Below, piece by piece: positions 7,478-15,260 of a stretch of 64,000 nucleotides of DNA. The translations under genes and the position numbers were made by a program. Position 1 is the first letter of the stretch. Every line of letters begins with the position of its first letter. This DNA comes from Streptomyces sp. WP-1 (GTDB lineage Bacteria > Actinomycetota > Actinomycetes > Streptomycetales > Streptomycetaceae), in NCBI RefSeq assembly GCF_030450125.1, contig NZ_CP123923.1, positions 124,001 to 188,000 on the forward strand, read 5' to 3'. Below the pieces are notes generated by a model that worked only from the letters and a program-made list of their open reading frames with translations, was not told the origin of the DNA and did no database searches.

Positions 7478-8931
7478 GTCTCCTCGGCCCTGTCTGTCGT
7501 ATCGGCCCTGTCGGTCGTTTCGGCCTTGTCTGTCGTTCGGTAGTGGTCCATCAGGGTGGGGACGTCGACCTTGCCGCCGGCCCGGACCGGGTAGCGGTCC
7601 ACGAGGCGGACCCCGATCGCGGGTGAGAAGCCCTGGACGACGGTCTCGATGCGGGTCCGGGCGGCCGGGTCCTCGATCGTGGGCCGGTCGGTCCGGACGA
7701 AGGCCACGGTGTGCCGTTCGTGCTGGACGACCCGGCAGTCCCGCACCCGGGGCAGGGCGGTGACCCGCTGTTCCAGGTCGGCCGTGTCGACCCGCATCCC
7801 GTTGACCTTGACCCCGCCGTCCAGCCTTCCGGCGAACACGAGGTCGCCGTCGCCGTCGACGCGCACCAGGTCACCGGTGTCGTACGACGGCACGCCGTCC
7901 GCGTCGCGGAACCGGCGGGCCATGACGCCCCGGTCGATGTAGCCCAGGCAGACGAACGGGCCGCTCACGACCAGTTCGCGGACGTCGGGCGCGCCGTCCC
8001 GCGGTGGGCGCAGCAGTTGCTGGCACCCGTCCAGCGGGCGGCCGATGGGTACGGCGGGTGCGTCGAGGTCCTCCGGCAGCCGGTAGTGGTGGGTGGCGAA
8101 GGTGGCCTCGGTCGGCCCGTACAGGTTGACGAACTGCCGCCGCAGGCCCGCCTCCCTCGCCTGCCGGTACGTCGACATCCGGAACTGCTCGCCGCCGCTG
8201 AACAGGCGGGGGACGTCGGCGACGGCCTCGGGCAGCACCTCGACGACCGTCGCGAGGACGGCGGCCGGCAGCAGCAGTCGGCCGATGCCGTACGTCCGCG
8301 TGAGGCCGGGCCAGGCGAAGATGTCGTCGTTGACGTGGGGCAGGCAGACCACGCGTCCGCCCGCCGCGACCGTGCGCCAGGTGTCGAACCACCAGCCGTC
8401 GTAGGTCGGGGTGGCGAAGCCGCCCGCCGTGAGCCGGCCGGGCTCGGGTACGTCCAGGTCCCGGCAGCCGAACAGCGCCAGCAGGTTGCCGCGGGTGACC
8501 GCGACGGCCTTGCGGGTGCCGGTGCTCCCGGAGGTGTAGTTGACGGCGACGACCTCTTCGGGGAGCCGCTCCGGGGGCAGCCGGTCGTCCGCGCGCCCGG
8601 CGGGCTCGACGGACGGGTGGGGGCCCGCCGACACGGTGAGGACGAGGTCGGGCCGGACGCGGTCGAGGTCCGGTTCGGTGAGGGTGTGGTCGTCGGCGAC
8701 GGCGACGGAGCCGGCGCGCCAGGCGCCCAGCTGTCCCGCGAAGCAGCCGAGCCGGTCCCGCGACCGGACGACGACCACCCGGGCCGGGCCCTCGGCGCGG
8801 ACGGCGGCCTCCACCGCCGCCGCGAGCCGGTCGACGTCCGCCCAGCTGTACTCGGTGCCGTCCTCGACCCACACGGTGTCCGCGCCGGACCACTGCGGGC
8901 CGTGCAGCAGGTCGTGCCAGGTGTCCGTCAT
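7474..8931 (-). CDS. Stand-alone NRPS adenylation domain
   Basis: 485 residues. Core motifs are A3 NYTSGSTGTRK (131-141), A4 TPTYDGWWFDTW with Asp178 in the amino-group-binding position, A5 NLYGPTE (269-275), A7 SYDTGD (349-354), A8 GRLDGGVKVNGMRV and the A10 lysine Lys454 in GGKVDV. No carrier domain is fused; the next gene encodes one. The last 20 residues are six-residue TTDRAD-type repeats from an 18-bp tandem repeat. The start overlaps the asparagine synthase stop. Substrate pocket residues should be extractable, but I cannot assign the amino acid reliably. Confidence 0.9.
   Translation of the reverse strand: MTDTWHDLLHGPQWSGADTVWVEDGTEYSWADVDRLAAAVEAAVRAEGPARVVVVRSRDRLGCFAGQLGAWRAGSVAVADDHTLTEPDLDRVRPDLVLTVSAGPHPSVEPAGRADDRLPPERLPEEVVAVNYTSGSTGTRKAVAVTRGNLLALFGCRDLDVPEPGRLTAGGFATPTYDGWWFDTWRTVAAGGRVVCLPHVNDDIFAWPGLTRTYGIGRLLLPAAVLATVVEVLPEAVADVPRLFSGGEQFRMSTYRQAREAGLRRQFVNLYGPTEATFATHHYRLPEDLDAPAVPIGRPLDGCQQLLRPPRDGAPDVRELVVSGPFVCLGYIDRGVMARRFRDADGVPSYDTGDLVRVDGDGDLVFAGRLDGGVKVNGMRVDTADLEQRVTALPRVRDCRVVQHERHTVAFVRTDRPTIEDPAARTRIETVVQGFSPAIGVRLVDRYPVRAGGKVDVPTLMDHYRTTDKAETTDRADTTDRAEET
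7484..7537. repeat. 18-bp tandem repeat, three units, at the 3' end of the A-domain gene
   Basis: Three consecutive 18-bp units (7484, 7502, 7520), each beginning TCGGCC and differing at one or two bases. They encode the TTD(R/K)A(D/E) repeats in the C-terminal tail after the last A-domain motif. Confidence 0.85.
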
Positions 8932-10703
8932 GACCGCAGTCCCAACTCGTCGATGATCGCGCTGATACTGATCAGGCTCAGCCGGACGTCCCACTTGTCG
9001 GGGGTGGGGTCGGCGGCCAGGGCGGTCAGCGCGTCGGGGCTGAAGACGCCGGTGGCCGCGACCAGGTCCCGCCAGCGCGCCATGGTCCGCTCGTCGGCCG
9101 TGTCGGCGAGGCCGTAGGCGGTGAAGCCCTGCTTGGCGCGGTGCAGGACGCGTTCGGGCACGATGCCTTCGTAGGCCTCCTTCAGGCACGCCTTGCCCTC
9201 GAAGTCGGCCACCTTCCGCTCGTCGGGGATGCCGAGCGCCAGCGTGACCACGGGTTCCCCGAGGAAGGGGTAGCGGCCCTCGACGGAGTTCGCCATGAGC
9301 ATCATGTCGCCGTGGTCGCCGAGCAGATGTCCGCTCAGCTGCACGTACACGTCGGCGATCGACCGCAGTTGCATCGGGGTCAGCGCGGCGGTCTCCCGGT
9401 CGTCGAACGGGATGAGCCGGTCCTGCCAGTACTCCTTGCCGGGCAGTGCCCGGAGCGCCTGCGGTGCGAGGCACAGCTCCCGTCGGCGCGCGGTGCGGGC
9501 GCGGTCGGTCTCCCAGGCGAAGTCGGCCCGGCCCCAGGCCTGTTCGTTCTCGGCGTGCGGCTCGGGCGGCTTTCTGCGGGCGCCGTCGAACGCGTAGGAG
9601 TCGTAGCCGAAGAACAGTTCGTCGGCGCCTTCGCCGGAGATCACGCCCTTGAGTCCGGTGCGCCGGACCTTCCGGGCGAGCATCAGGGCCGCGACGTTGT
9701 AGGTCTCCCGCTGCGGATAGCAGCAGTGGCGCACCATGTCCTCGAACTCGGCGGCGACATGGGCCGGGGTGCAGCGGATCTGGTGGTGCTCGCTGCCCAC
9801 GGCGTCGGCGACCTCGCGCTGGAAGCGCCCCTCGTCGAGAGCGGCGTCGTCGAAGAGCACGGAGTACGTACGGGTGGGTTTCCCCCGGGCGCGGGCCGCC
9901 TCCAGCACGAGCGTGCTGGAGTCGAATCCGCCGCTGAGGTAGGCGCCGATCTCGACGTCCGCGTGCAGCCGGTCCGCCACCGAGCGTTCCACGGCCGCGC
10001 GGATCTCCTCCCCGGTGACGGGTCGGCCGGCCGGTTCGAAGTCCCCGTACCGCCAGTAGCGCACGGTCTCGGGCGCTCCGTCGCCGAAGCGGACCACGCA
10101 GCCGGGAGGCACGGCGCGCACGTCCTCGACCAGGGTCCGGGGTGCGACGATGTTGCCGAGCGCCAGGTACTGGTCGACCGCGCCGAGGTCGAGCCGCCAG
10201 GTGCGCGGCACGCTGCGCACGAGCGGCTTCAGTTCGGAGCAGAAGTGCACCTGGGTGCCGAGCACGGCGTAGAACAGGGGGCAGATGCCGAAGCGGTCCC
10301 GGCCCAGGTAGAGGGTGTCGTCGGCCCGGTCGTGGATGACGGTGGCGAACTGCCCGTCGACGCGGGCCAGCCCGGCGGGCCCGTGGCGGGCGAACAGCTC
10401 CGGCAGTACGGCGACGTCGAGCCGGTTGTCGGGCGGGGCGCCGCCGAGCAGGGCGCGCAGTTCGGCGGTGTTGTAGATCTCGCCGTTCGTCAGGGCCGTG
10501 TACCGGCCGCTCGGGTCCTCGGCCGGCTGCCAGCCGTCCTTCAGCGCGGTCATCCCGAGCCGGCCGAGCTTGGCGGAGAGGGTGGGTGTGTCGAGGGAGT
10601 AGGTCTCGTCCGGACCGCGGTGCACCAGCCGGGTGTGCATCGCGGCGGCGACGGACCGGTCCAGGGTCTTGTCCGGGGCGTAGGTCCCGCACAGGCCGCA
10701 CAT
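8928..10703 (-). CDS. Asparagine synthase (glutamine-hydrolysing) type amidotransferase
   Basis: 591 residues from the ATG at 10703, which makes Cys2 the N-terminal nucleophile (MCGLCGTY) after Met removal. The class II glutaminase motifs RLVHRGPDE (25-33) and NGEIYN (73-78) are present. The synthetase half has the PP-loop LSGGFDSS (256-263) and the GEGADELFFGYD segment. Such enzymes adenylate a carboxylate and replace AMP with ammonia from glutamine. Here it lies between two adenylation genes of the cluster, so it more likely makes an amide in the product or a precursor than housekeeping asparagine. An intact Cys2 argues against a beta-lactam synthetase. Confidence 0.92.
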   Translation of the reverse strand: MCGLCGTYAPDKTLDRSVAAAMHTRLVHRGPDETYSLDTPTLSAKLGRLGMTALKDGWQPAEDPSGRYTALTNGEIYNTAELRALLGGAPPDNRLDVAVLPELFARHGPAGLARVDGQFATVIHDRADDTLYLGRDRFGICPLFYAVLGTQVHFCSELKPLVRSVPRTWRLDLGAVDQYLALGNIVAPRTLVEDVRAVPPGCVVRFGDGAPETVRYWRYGDFEPAGRPVTGEEIRAAVERSVADRLHADVEIGAYLSGGFDSSTLVLEAARARGKPTRTYSVLFDDAALDEGRFQREVADAVGSEHHQIRCTPAHVAAEFEDMVRHCCYPQRETYNVAALMLARKVRRTGLKGVISGEGADELFFGYDSYAFDGARRKPPEPHAENEQAWGRADFAWETDRARTARRRELCLAPQALRALPGKEYWQDRLIPFDDRETAALTPMQLRSIADVYVQLSGHLLGDHGDMMLMANSVEGRYPFLGEPVVTLALGIPDERKVADFEGKACLKEAYEGIVPERVLHRAKQGFTAYGLADTADERTMARWRDLVAATGVFSPDALTALAADPTPDKWDVRLSLISISAIIDELGLRS

Positions 10704-10707
10704 CGTG

Positions 10708-12504
10708 TCACACGCTCCGTTCCCGCAGCCGGTCGGCGAGGACCCGCAGGTCCTCCGCCCGGAGCACGTCACGGACGCCGGCGTCGGTCCAGCCGAGCTT
10801 CTTCATACCGGTGACCAGTACGACGGCCGAGGCGGAGTCGCCGCCCAGCTCGAAGAAGTTGTCGTCCAGCCGGGCGTCCCGCACCCCGGTGAGGGTGCGT
10901 ACGAGGTGCAGCAGCTGCTCGTCCGGGCCGTCGGGGGCGTCCGCGGGGGTGGGGGCGTGCCGCCGTGTGCGCAGGGCGTCCCGGTCGATCTTGCCGTTGG
11001 GGGTGCTGGGGAAGACGTCGACGCGTTCCAGCACCGAGGGGATCTTGTAGGGGTCGAGGAGACCGTCGAGGTGCGCCCGCAGGGTGCGCGGGTCGGCGCC
11101 GCCCTGGTAGTAGCAGACCAGGGTGTCGGCGGCGGGGGCGGCGTCGGTGTGGGGTTCGGCCGCGTCGGTGCGGGCTTCGCCCATGTCCGTGTGGGTCTCG
11201 GCCGCGTCGGTCTGGGCCTCGGCCACCACCACGGCCTCCCGTACATCCGGGTGGCGGCACACCGCGGCCTCGATCTCGCCGGGGTCGAGCCGGTAGCCGC
11301 GCACCTTCACCTGGCGGTCCAGCCGCTCCACGAAGTACAGCCGCCCGTCGCGGAGTTCGACGATGTCACCGGTGGCGTAGCCGCCCGTCCCGGCGGGGCC
11401 GGGCAGCGGGGTGACCCCCTCCTCGGTGAGGTATCCGGCCGCCACGGAGGCGCCGGTGACGACGAGTTCGCCCCGCCGGACCCCGGGCCCGGTGGCGCCC
11501 GTGCGGGCGTCGCGCAGGACGTACGCGCAGTCGCCGACGCGTTCGCCCAGCGGTACGGCGTCCTGGCATTCGTCCGGGTCCAGGGCGTCGCTGAGCAGGT
11601 TGCAGACGGTGGTCTCCGTCAGGCCGTAGGCGTTGTGGAAGCTCGCCGCCTTCGACCAGGTGCGCACCACGGCCGGGCGGCACGGGCCGCCCCCGTTGAC
11701 GACGTGTTCCAGGCGCATCCCGTCGGTGGGTTCGGTGACCGTCAGGGCGAACGGTGTCGTCTTGAGGTGGGTGATGCCGAACCGTTCGAGGGTGTCGGCG
11801 AGCACGGCGCCCGGCGCGAGGCGCTTCTCGTCCACGACGACGAGGCAGGCGCCGGCGGTGAGCGTCCACAGGATCTCGGTGAGGCAGCCGTCGAAGGTGA
11901 GCCGGGCGAACTGGAGGGTGCGGCTGCCCGGTCCGACGGACAGCCGGGTGATGTGGTCCCGGACGACCGGGGCGAGCGGGGCGGCCCGGACGAGGACGCA
12001 CTTGGGGGTGCCGGTGGAGCCCGAGGTGTGGATCGCGTAGCCGATCTCGCCGTCCGCGAAGGGCAGATGGCGCGTCTCGGGTGTGCCGACCGTGGTGCGC
12101 CAGCGGGCGGGCAGTTCGGTGAGTTCCACGTCGCCGTCGACATCACCGTTGATGTCGCCGTCACCGTCGCCGCCCGAGCCGCGGGCCAGCAGCCGGACGC
12201 CCAGCAGGCCGGTCTTCGCGGTGTTGGACGTGTCGCTGTCCCGTTCGTCGACGAAGACGAACGGCCGCCGCGCCTTCAGCGCGCCGAGGAGGGCGACGAT
12301 CGCCGCCGTGCCTCGGGTGCCGAGCAGGGCGACGCATTCGTCCGGGCGGGTCCGCTGCCGTAACTGCTGCGCGAACTCGTCGGCCAGGCCGCCCAGTTCA
12401 CGGTAGGTCAGGACGGAACTCGTGGTGCGCAGTGCCTCGTTGTCCGGATACTCCCGGACGGCGCGGTCGAATCCGTCGACCACCGGTTGTGCTGTGGCTG
12501 TCAT
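10708..12504 (-). CDS. NRPS-like A-PCP didomain protein
   Basis: 598 residues: an adenylation domain (about 1-510) and a carrier domain (520-598). Motifs are A3 HTSGSTGTPK (159-168), A4 RLTFDGCLTEI with Asp205, A5 NAYGLTE (291-297), A8 ERLDRQVKVRGYRLDPGE, A10 PNGKIDR (Lys505) and the carrier FFELGGDSASAV with Ser557. There is no condensation, thioesterase or reductase domain. Two low-complexity inserts occur: an acidic Gly/Asp stretch at about 112-125 and four seven-residue TDAAEPH-type repeats at 427-458. Leu48 is encoded by the rare TTA codon (12361-12363). The stop lies 4 bp before the asparagine synthase start. Confidence 0.92.
   Translation of the reverse strand: MTATAQPVVDGFDRAVREYPDNEALRTTSSVLTYRELGGLADEFAQQLRQRTRPDECVALLGTRGTAAIVALLGALKARRPFVFVDERDSDTSNTAKTGLLGVRLLARGSGGDGDGDINGDVDGDVELTELPARWRTTVGTPETRHLPFADGEIGYAIHTSGSTGTPKCVLVRAAPLAPVVRDHITRLSVGPGSRTLQFARLTFDGCLTEILWTLTAGACLVVVDEKRLAPGAVLADTLERFGITHLKTTPFALTVTEPTDGMRLEHVVNGGGPCRPAVVRTWSKAASFHNAYGLTETTVCNLLSDALDPDECQDAVPLGERVGDCAYVLRDARTGATGPGVRRGELVVTGASVAAGYLTEEGVTPLPGPAGTGGYATGDIVELRDGRLYFVERLDRQVKVRGYRLDPGEIEAAVCRHPDVREAVVVAEAQTDAAETHTDMGEARTDAAEPHTDAAPAADTLVCYYQGGADPRTLRAHLDGLLDPYKIPSVLERVDVFPSTPNGKIDRDALRTRRHAPTPADAPDGPDEQLLHLVRTLTGVRDARLDDNFFELGGDSASAVVLVTGMKKLGWTDAGVRDVLRAEDLRVLADRLRERSV
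11131..11223. repeat. 21-bp imperfect tandem repeat inside the A-PCP gene
   Basis: About four units, each encoding seven residues beginning TDAA or TDMG, form an insert between the A8 motif and the end of the A domain. The reading frame is kept. Confidence 0.75.
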
Positions 12505-12505
12505 G

Positions 12506-13417
12506 TCACCCTCCTTCGCTGTGGACTGCCGGGAACCGTGCCTCGTGGCGGCCCGCCCCTTGCTGCCGGACGGGGTGGGTGAGCGTGCCGACGTCCTGTA
12601 CGACCGCCTGCACCGTGTCCCCGGCGTCGATGACCGCCGCTCCGGGGGTGCCGGTGCAGATGACGGTGCCGGCTTCGAGGGTGCGTCCCGCGCTGAAGTA
12701 CTCCACCAGGCGGTCCAGGCCGAACTTCATGTCGGCGGGGGTGGCGGCGGCGATCGTCTCTCCGTTGCGGACGGTGGCGATGCGCAGGGCGGTGAGGTCG
12801 TCGTCGCCGAACTCGTCGAGTGTGACCAGGACCGGGCCGACACTGCAGAAGGTGTCGAATCCCTTGGCCCAGGGGATGTGCCGGGGGTTCTCGCGGATGA
12901 CGTCCTCGGCCGTCATGTCGAGGACGGCGGTGACGCCCGCCACGACGGAGCGCCAGTCGGCGCGGTCGACGTTCTTGCAGGTGGTCTTGATGACCAGGCC
13001 GAGTTCGGCCTCGGCGGTGACCCGCCGGGACTGCCGGGGCAGTTCGATGTGATCGCCGTTGCCGATCAGGCAGTTGGCGGGGCGCAGATAGGAACCGGGC
13101 CCGGAGCGGGGCTGCTCGGACGCCAGGTCCTGTGAGTGACGACGGTAGTTGAGACCGGCGCCCCAGATGTCGGCTCCGGGGTCGACGACGGTGGGGGCGA
13201 GGTCGAGGTCGGGTGGTGCGGGGAGGTGGGCGTCCGCGTTCCGTTCGAGGGAGCGGGTCAGCTCCTGGGACTCGGTCTCGCCGAGGAGGTCGCCGATCCG
13301 GGTCCTGTCGGCGTGGCCGGGTATGTCGGACAGGTCGAACCACTGGTCGCGGTGGTGGACGGCGATGCCGTGTCCACCGGTGGACGTGCCGGTCCTGCCG
13401 GTCCTGGTGATTCTCAT
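12506..13417 (-). CDS. Fumarylacetoacetate hydrolase (FAH)-fold enzyme
   Basis: 303 residues from the ATG at 13417, preceded by GGGAGA. The family core is visible: WGAGLNYRRHSQD (85-97), the metal-binding AEAELGLVI (135-143) and DMTAEDVIRENPRHIPWAKGFD, and NGE with ICTGTPGA near the C-terminus. FAH-fold enzymes include 2-hydroxyhepta-2,4-diene-dioate isomerases, 2-oxopent-4-enoate hydratases (MhpD-like), fumarylpyruvate hydrolases and oxaloacetate decarboxylases. Here it pairs with an MhpE-like aldolase, the same pairing as in meta-cleavage pathways, but in a biosynthetic setting. The reaction cannot be told from sequence alone. It ends 1 bp before the A-PCP ATG. Confidence 0.88.
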   Translation of the reverse strand: MRITRTGRTGTSTGGHGIAVHHRDQWFDLSDIPGHADRTRIGDLLGETESQELTRSLERNADAHLPAPPDLDLAPTVVDPGADIWGAGLNYRRHSQDLASEQPRSGPGSYLRPANCLIGNGDHIELPRQSRRVTAEAELGLVIKTTCKNVDRADWRSVVAGVTAVLDMTAEDVIRENPRHIPWAKGFDTFCSVGPVLVTLDEFGDDDLTALRIATVRNGETIAAATPADMKFGLDRLVEYFSAGRTLEAGTVICTGTPGAAVIDAGDTVQAVVQDVGTLTHPVRQQGAGRHEARFPAVHSEGG

Positions 13418-13648
13418 GGTGGTCTCCCGTGGGTGGGCGTACCGGGCCGCCGGTCGGCTGGGCCCTGCTTCCGGTTCCGGCCGCTCCGAGCGGGCGCGGC
13501 GGGCCGACGGGTGAGGGGGGATGGAGTACGGCCCGCGCCGCCCCGGACTACGGTGGCCGGGCAAGGTGCTGGATCCCCGCGCAGGGCTGTGGCCGGTGAC
13601 GACGCCTGATACGCGTGGTGGGCGCGGCGAGCGCGGCCCGTGGGGCGG

Positions 13649-14662
13649 TCAGGCGCTGATCCGCCTGGCGGCGGTGCGGAAGTCGGCCTTGCGCGGGCTG
13701 TGGTCGGCGATCTCTACGGCCGTCTCCATCACCCGCGCCGGCTCGGTGTGGTATTCCTCGGCCAATTCCTCCACCAGCGGGAAATAGCCCGAGTGGATTC
13801 CGATCACCGCGCCGAGTACCTGCATCGTACGGTCCTCGGGAATGGGGACCATGTTTTCCCGGCAGTACTCGGCGAGTTTGGCGAGTTCCTGGTAGTCGAA
13901 CAGGTCGGTGCCCAGCATTTTGATGACACCGGCCAGCGCTTCGATGGCGGCGTTGCCGGATCCTCGGCCGATGCCGTCGAGGGTGGCGTCGACGACGGTG
14001 GCGCCCGCCTGCATGGCGGTGATGCTGTTGATGTTGGCCATGCCGAGGTTGTCGTGTCCGTGGAAGCCGACGACCGGGAAGTACTTACCCACCGCGCTCA
14101 CATAGGTCTGCACGTCGGCGGGGAGCATCGCGCCGTAGGAGTCCACCACGTAGACGCCCGCGATCTCTGGGGTCACGCCGTCGAGCAGCTGGACGAGCTG
14201 CCGCACGGGCGTGGCGCTGGACTTCATCAGGTTCAGGTAGACCTGACCGCACAGTTCGGTGGCGCGCCGCAGGTAGTCGAGGTGCTCCGGAACCCGGTCG
14301 GGCTCCATGCCGACCCGGACGAAGGACATGCCCCGGGCGCTCATCTCCCCGATGGTGTCCAGGCGGGTGAACTCCGGCTGGGCGAACATGCCCCAGGGCT
14401 TGCGGGTCAGGGCGGAGCGGGCGATCTCGGCCCAGCGGTAGTGGTCGATGTTGCACGGCTTGATGCCGCTGCGTTCGGCTTCCAGACCGATCCCGTGGCC
14501 CACCTCCACCTTGGCGACCGGTATGCGGTCGAGCCGGGTGAGCAGGTGCGTCACGAACTCTTCGTCGAGCTGGAAGTCGACGGCGTAGGAGCCGTCGCGC
14601 AGGGTGCAGTCGAGCAGCTCGATGGCCGGCGCTCCTTCGGGCCGGCCGCCCGCTAACGACAT
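13649..14662 (-). CDS. HMGL-type aldolase (4-hydroxy-2-oxovalerate aldolase-like), first gene of the cluster operon
   Basis: 337 residues from an ATG preceded by AAGGAGA. The DRE-TIM metallolyase signature DCTLRDGSY is at residues 18-26 and the metal-binding HGHDNLGMAN at 201-210. The family cleaves or forms C-C bonds with pyruvate or a 2-oxoacid as donor; NikB in nikkomycin biosynthesis is a relative used in the synthetic direction. Codon 3 is TTA (14654-14656), the rare leucine codon read by the bldA tRNA. It is the first gene of the operon and is separated from the FAH gene by 231 bp, so a second promoter there is possible. Confidence 0.9.
   Translation of the reverse strand: MSLAGGRPEGAPAIELLDCTLRDGSYAVDFQLDEEFVTHLLTRLDRIPVAKVEVGHGIGLEAERSGIKPCNIDHYRWAEIARSALTRKPWGMFAQPEFTRLDTIGEMSARGMSFVRVGMEPDRVPEHLDYLRRATELCGQVYLNLMKSSATPVRQLVQLLDGVTPEIAGVYVVDSYGAMLPADVQTYVSAVGKYFPVVGFHGHDNLGMANINSITAMQAGATVVDATLDGIGRGSGNAAIEALAGVIKMLGTDLFDYQELAKLAEYCRENMVPIPEDRTMQVLGAVIGIHSGYFPLVEELAEEYHTEPARVMETAVEIADHSPRKADFRTAARRISA
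14654..14656 (-). promoter_or_regulatory. TTA codon at position 3 of the aldolase gene (bldA checkpoint)
   Basis: The coding triplet TTA (Leu3) directly follows ATG-TCG. In Streptomyces, TTA is read only by the developmentally regulated bldA tRNA. A TTA this early in the first gene of an operon can stop its translation in young cultures. A second TTA is codon 48 of the A-PCP gene (12361-12363). Confidence 0.85.
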
Positions 14663-15260
14663 GGCGTTCTCCTTGTTTTCGACAGCACGGATGACGCCCT
14701 CGGAAAGGGCGGGTGAATCGGAGAATCAGTGATGCGGAAAATGTGGGGCCCCGGTATCCCCTTGTGGTGTGTGCCGTACGCGTTACGGGGTTCCCAACCC
14801 CGGTTGCCATAGACACCGCTACGGGCTTTGACCGAATAACGCGCCCATTGCCCTGAATGAATTGACTTGAGGCGATCATCCGTCCACCGGGGCCCGTGGG
14901 CGGTGGCGCCGGCCGTCCTGACTGGTGGGAGCCGCAACGCGCGATCCGGGTCCGCCGGGTCGGCGGGAGGTCCGTCTGCGGGCTTCGGTGCGCCGATACC
15001 GGCCTCAGGGGAAACGATTCCGGTCGAGATGGCCCGCTCCCCCGGCTACCCCCTTGACGGCGAGCGCCCTGCGGGTCCTGGCGCGGCCCCGGAACGGGTG
15101 GGTGATCTCCGCCCCGTCTGCGGCTCCCTGGCGGCCTCGCCCACCGATGTCGATGGTCGGCACACTTGTCTCCCGCCAGAGTATTGACCTCTCATTCATT
15201 CGAAACCATCCTGCATGGACGCATTCAGCCGGTGGTGTATCCGCGGAAGAGGACATCCTT
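14663..15260. other. Divergent intergenic region between the cluster operon and the NCS1 permease
   Basis: 598 bp without a convincing gene; the small frames here lack ribosome sites and family features. It must hold the promoters of both units. A short palindrome (CGGGGTT and AACCCCG around CCC, 14786-14802) lies about 125 bp upstream of the aldolase ATG and could be an operator. A TTGACC at 15184-15189 is a possible -35 for the permease. No cluster-specific regulator gene is present here. Confidence 0.5.

Noticed and set aside
8928..10703. Beta-lactam synthetase reading of the asparagine synthase gene
   Set aside because: Cys2, the NGEIYN glutaminase motif and normal length point to an amidotransferase.
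9141..10814. 557-residue plus-strand frame opposite the asparagine synthase
   Set aside because: The minus strand has full class II amidotransferase motifs; the plus frame has only GC-biased composition.
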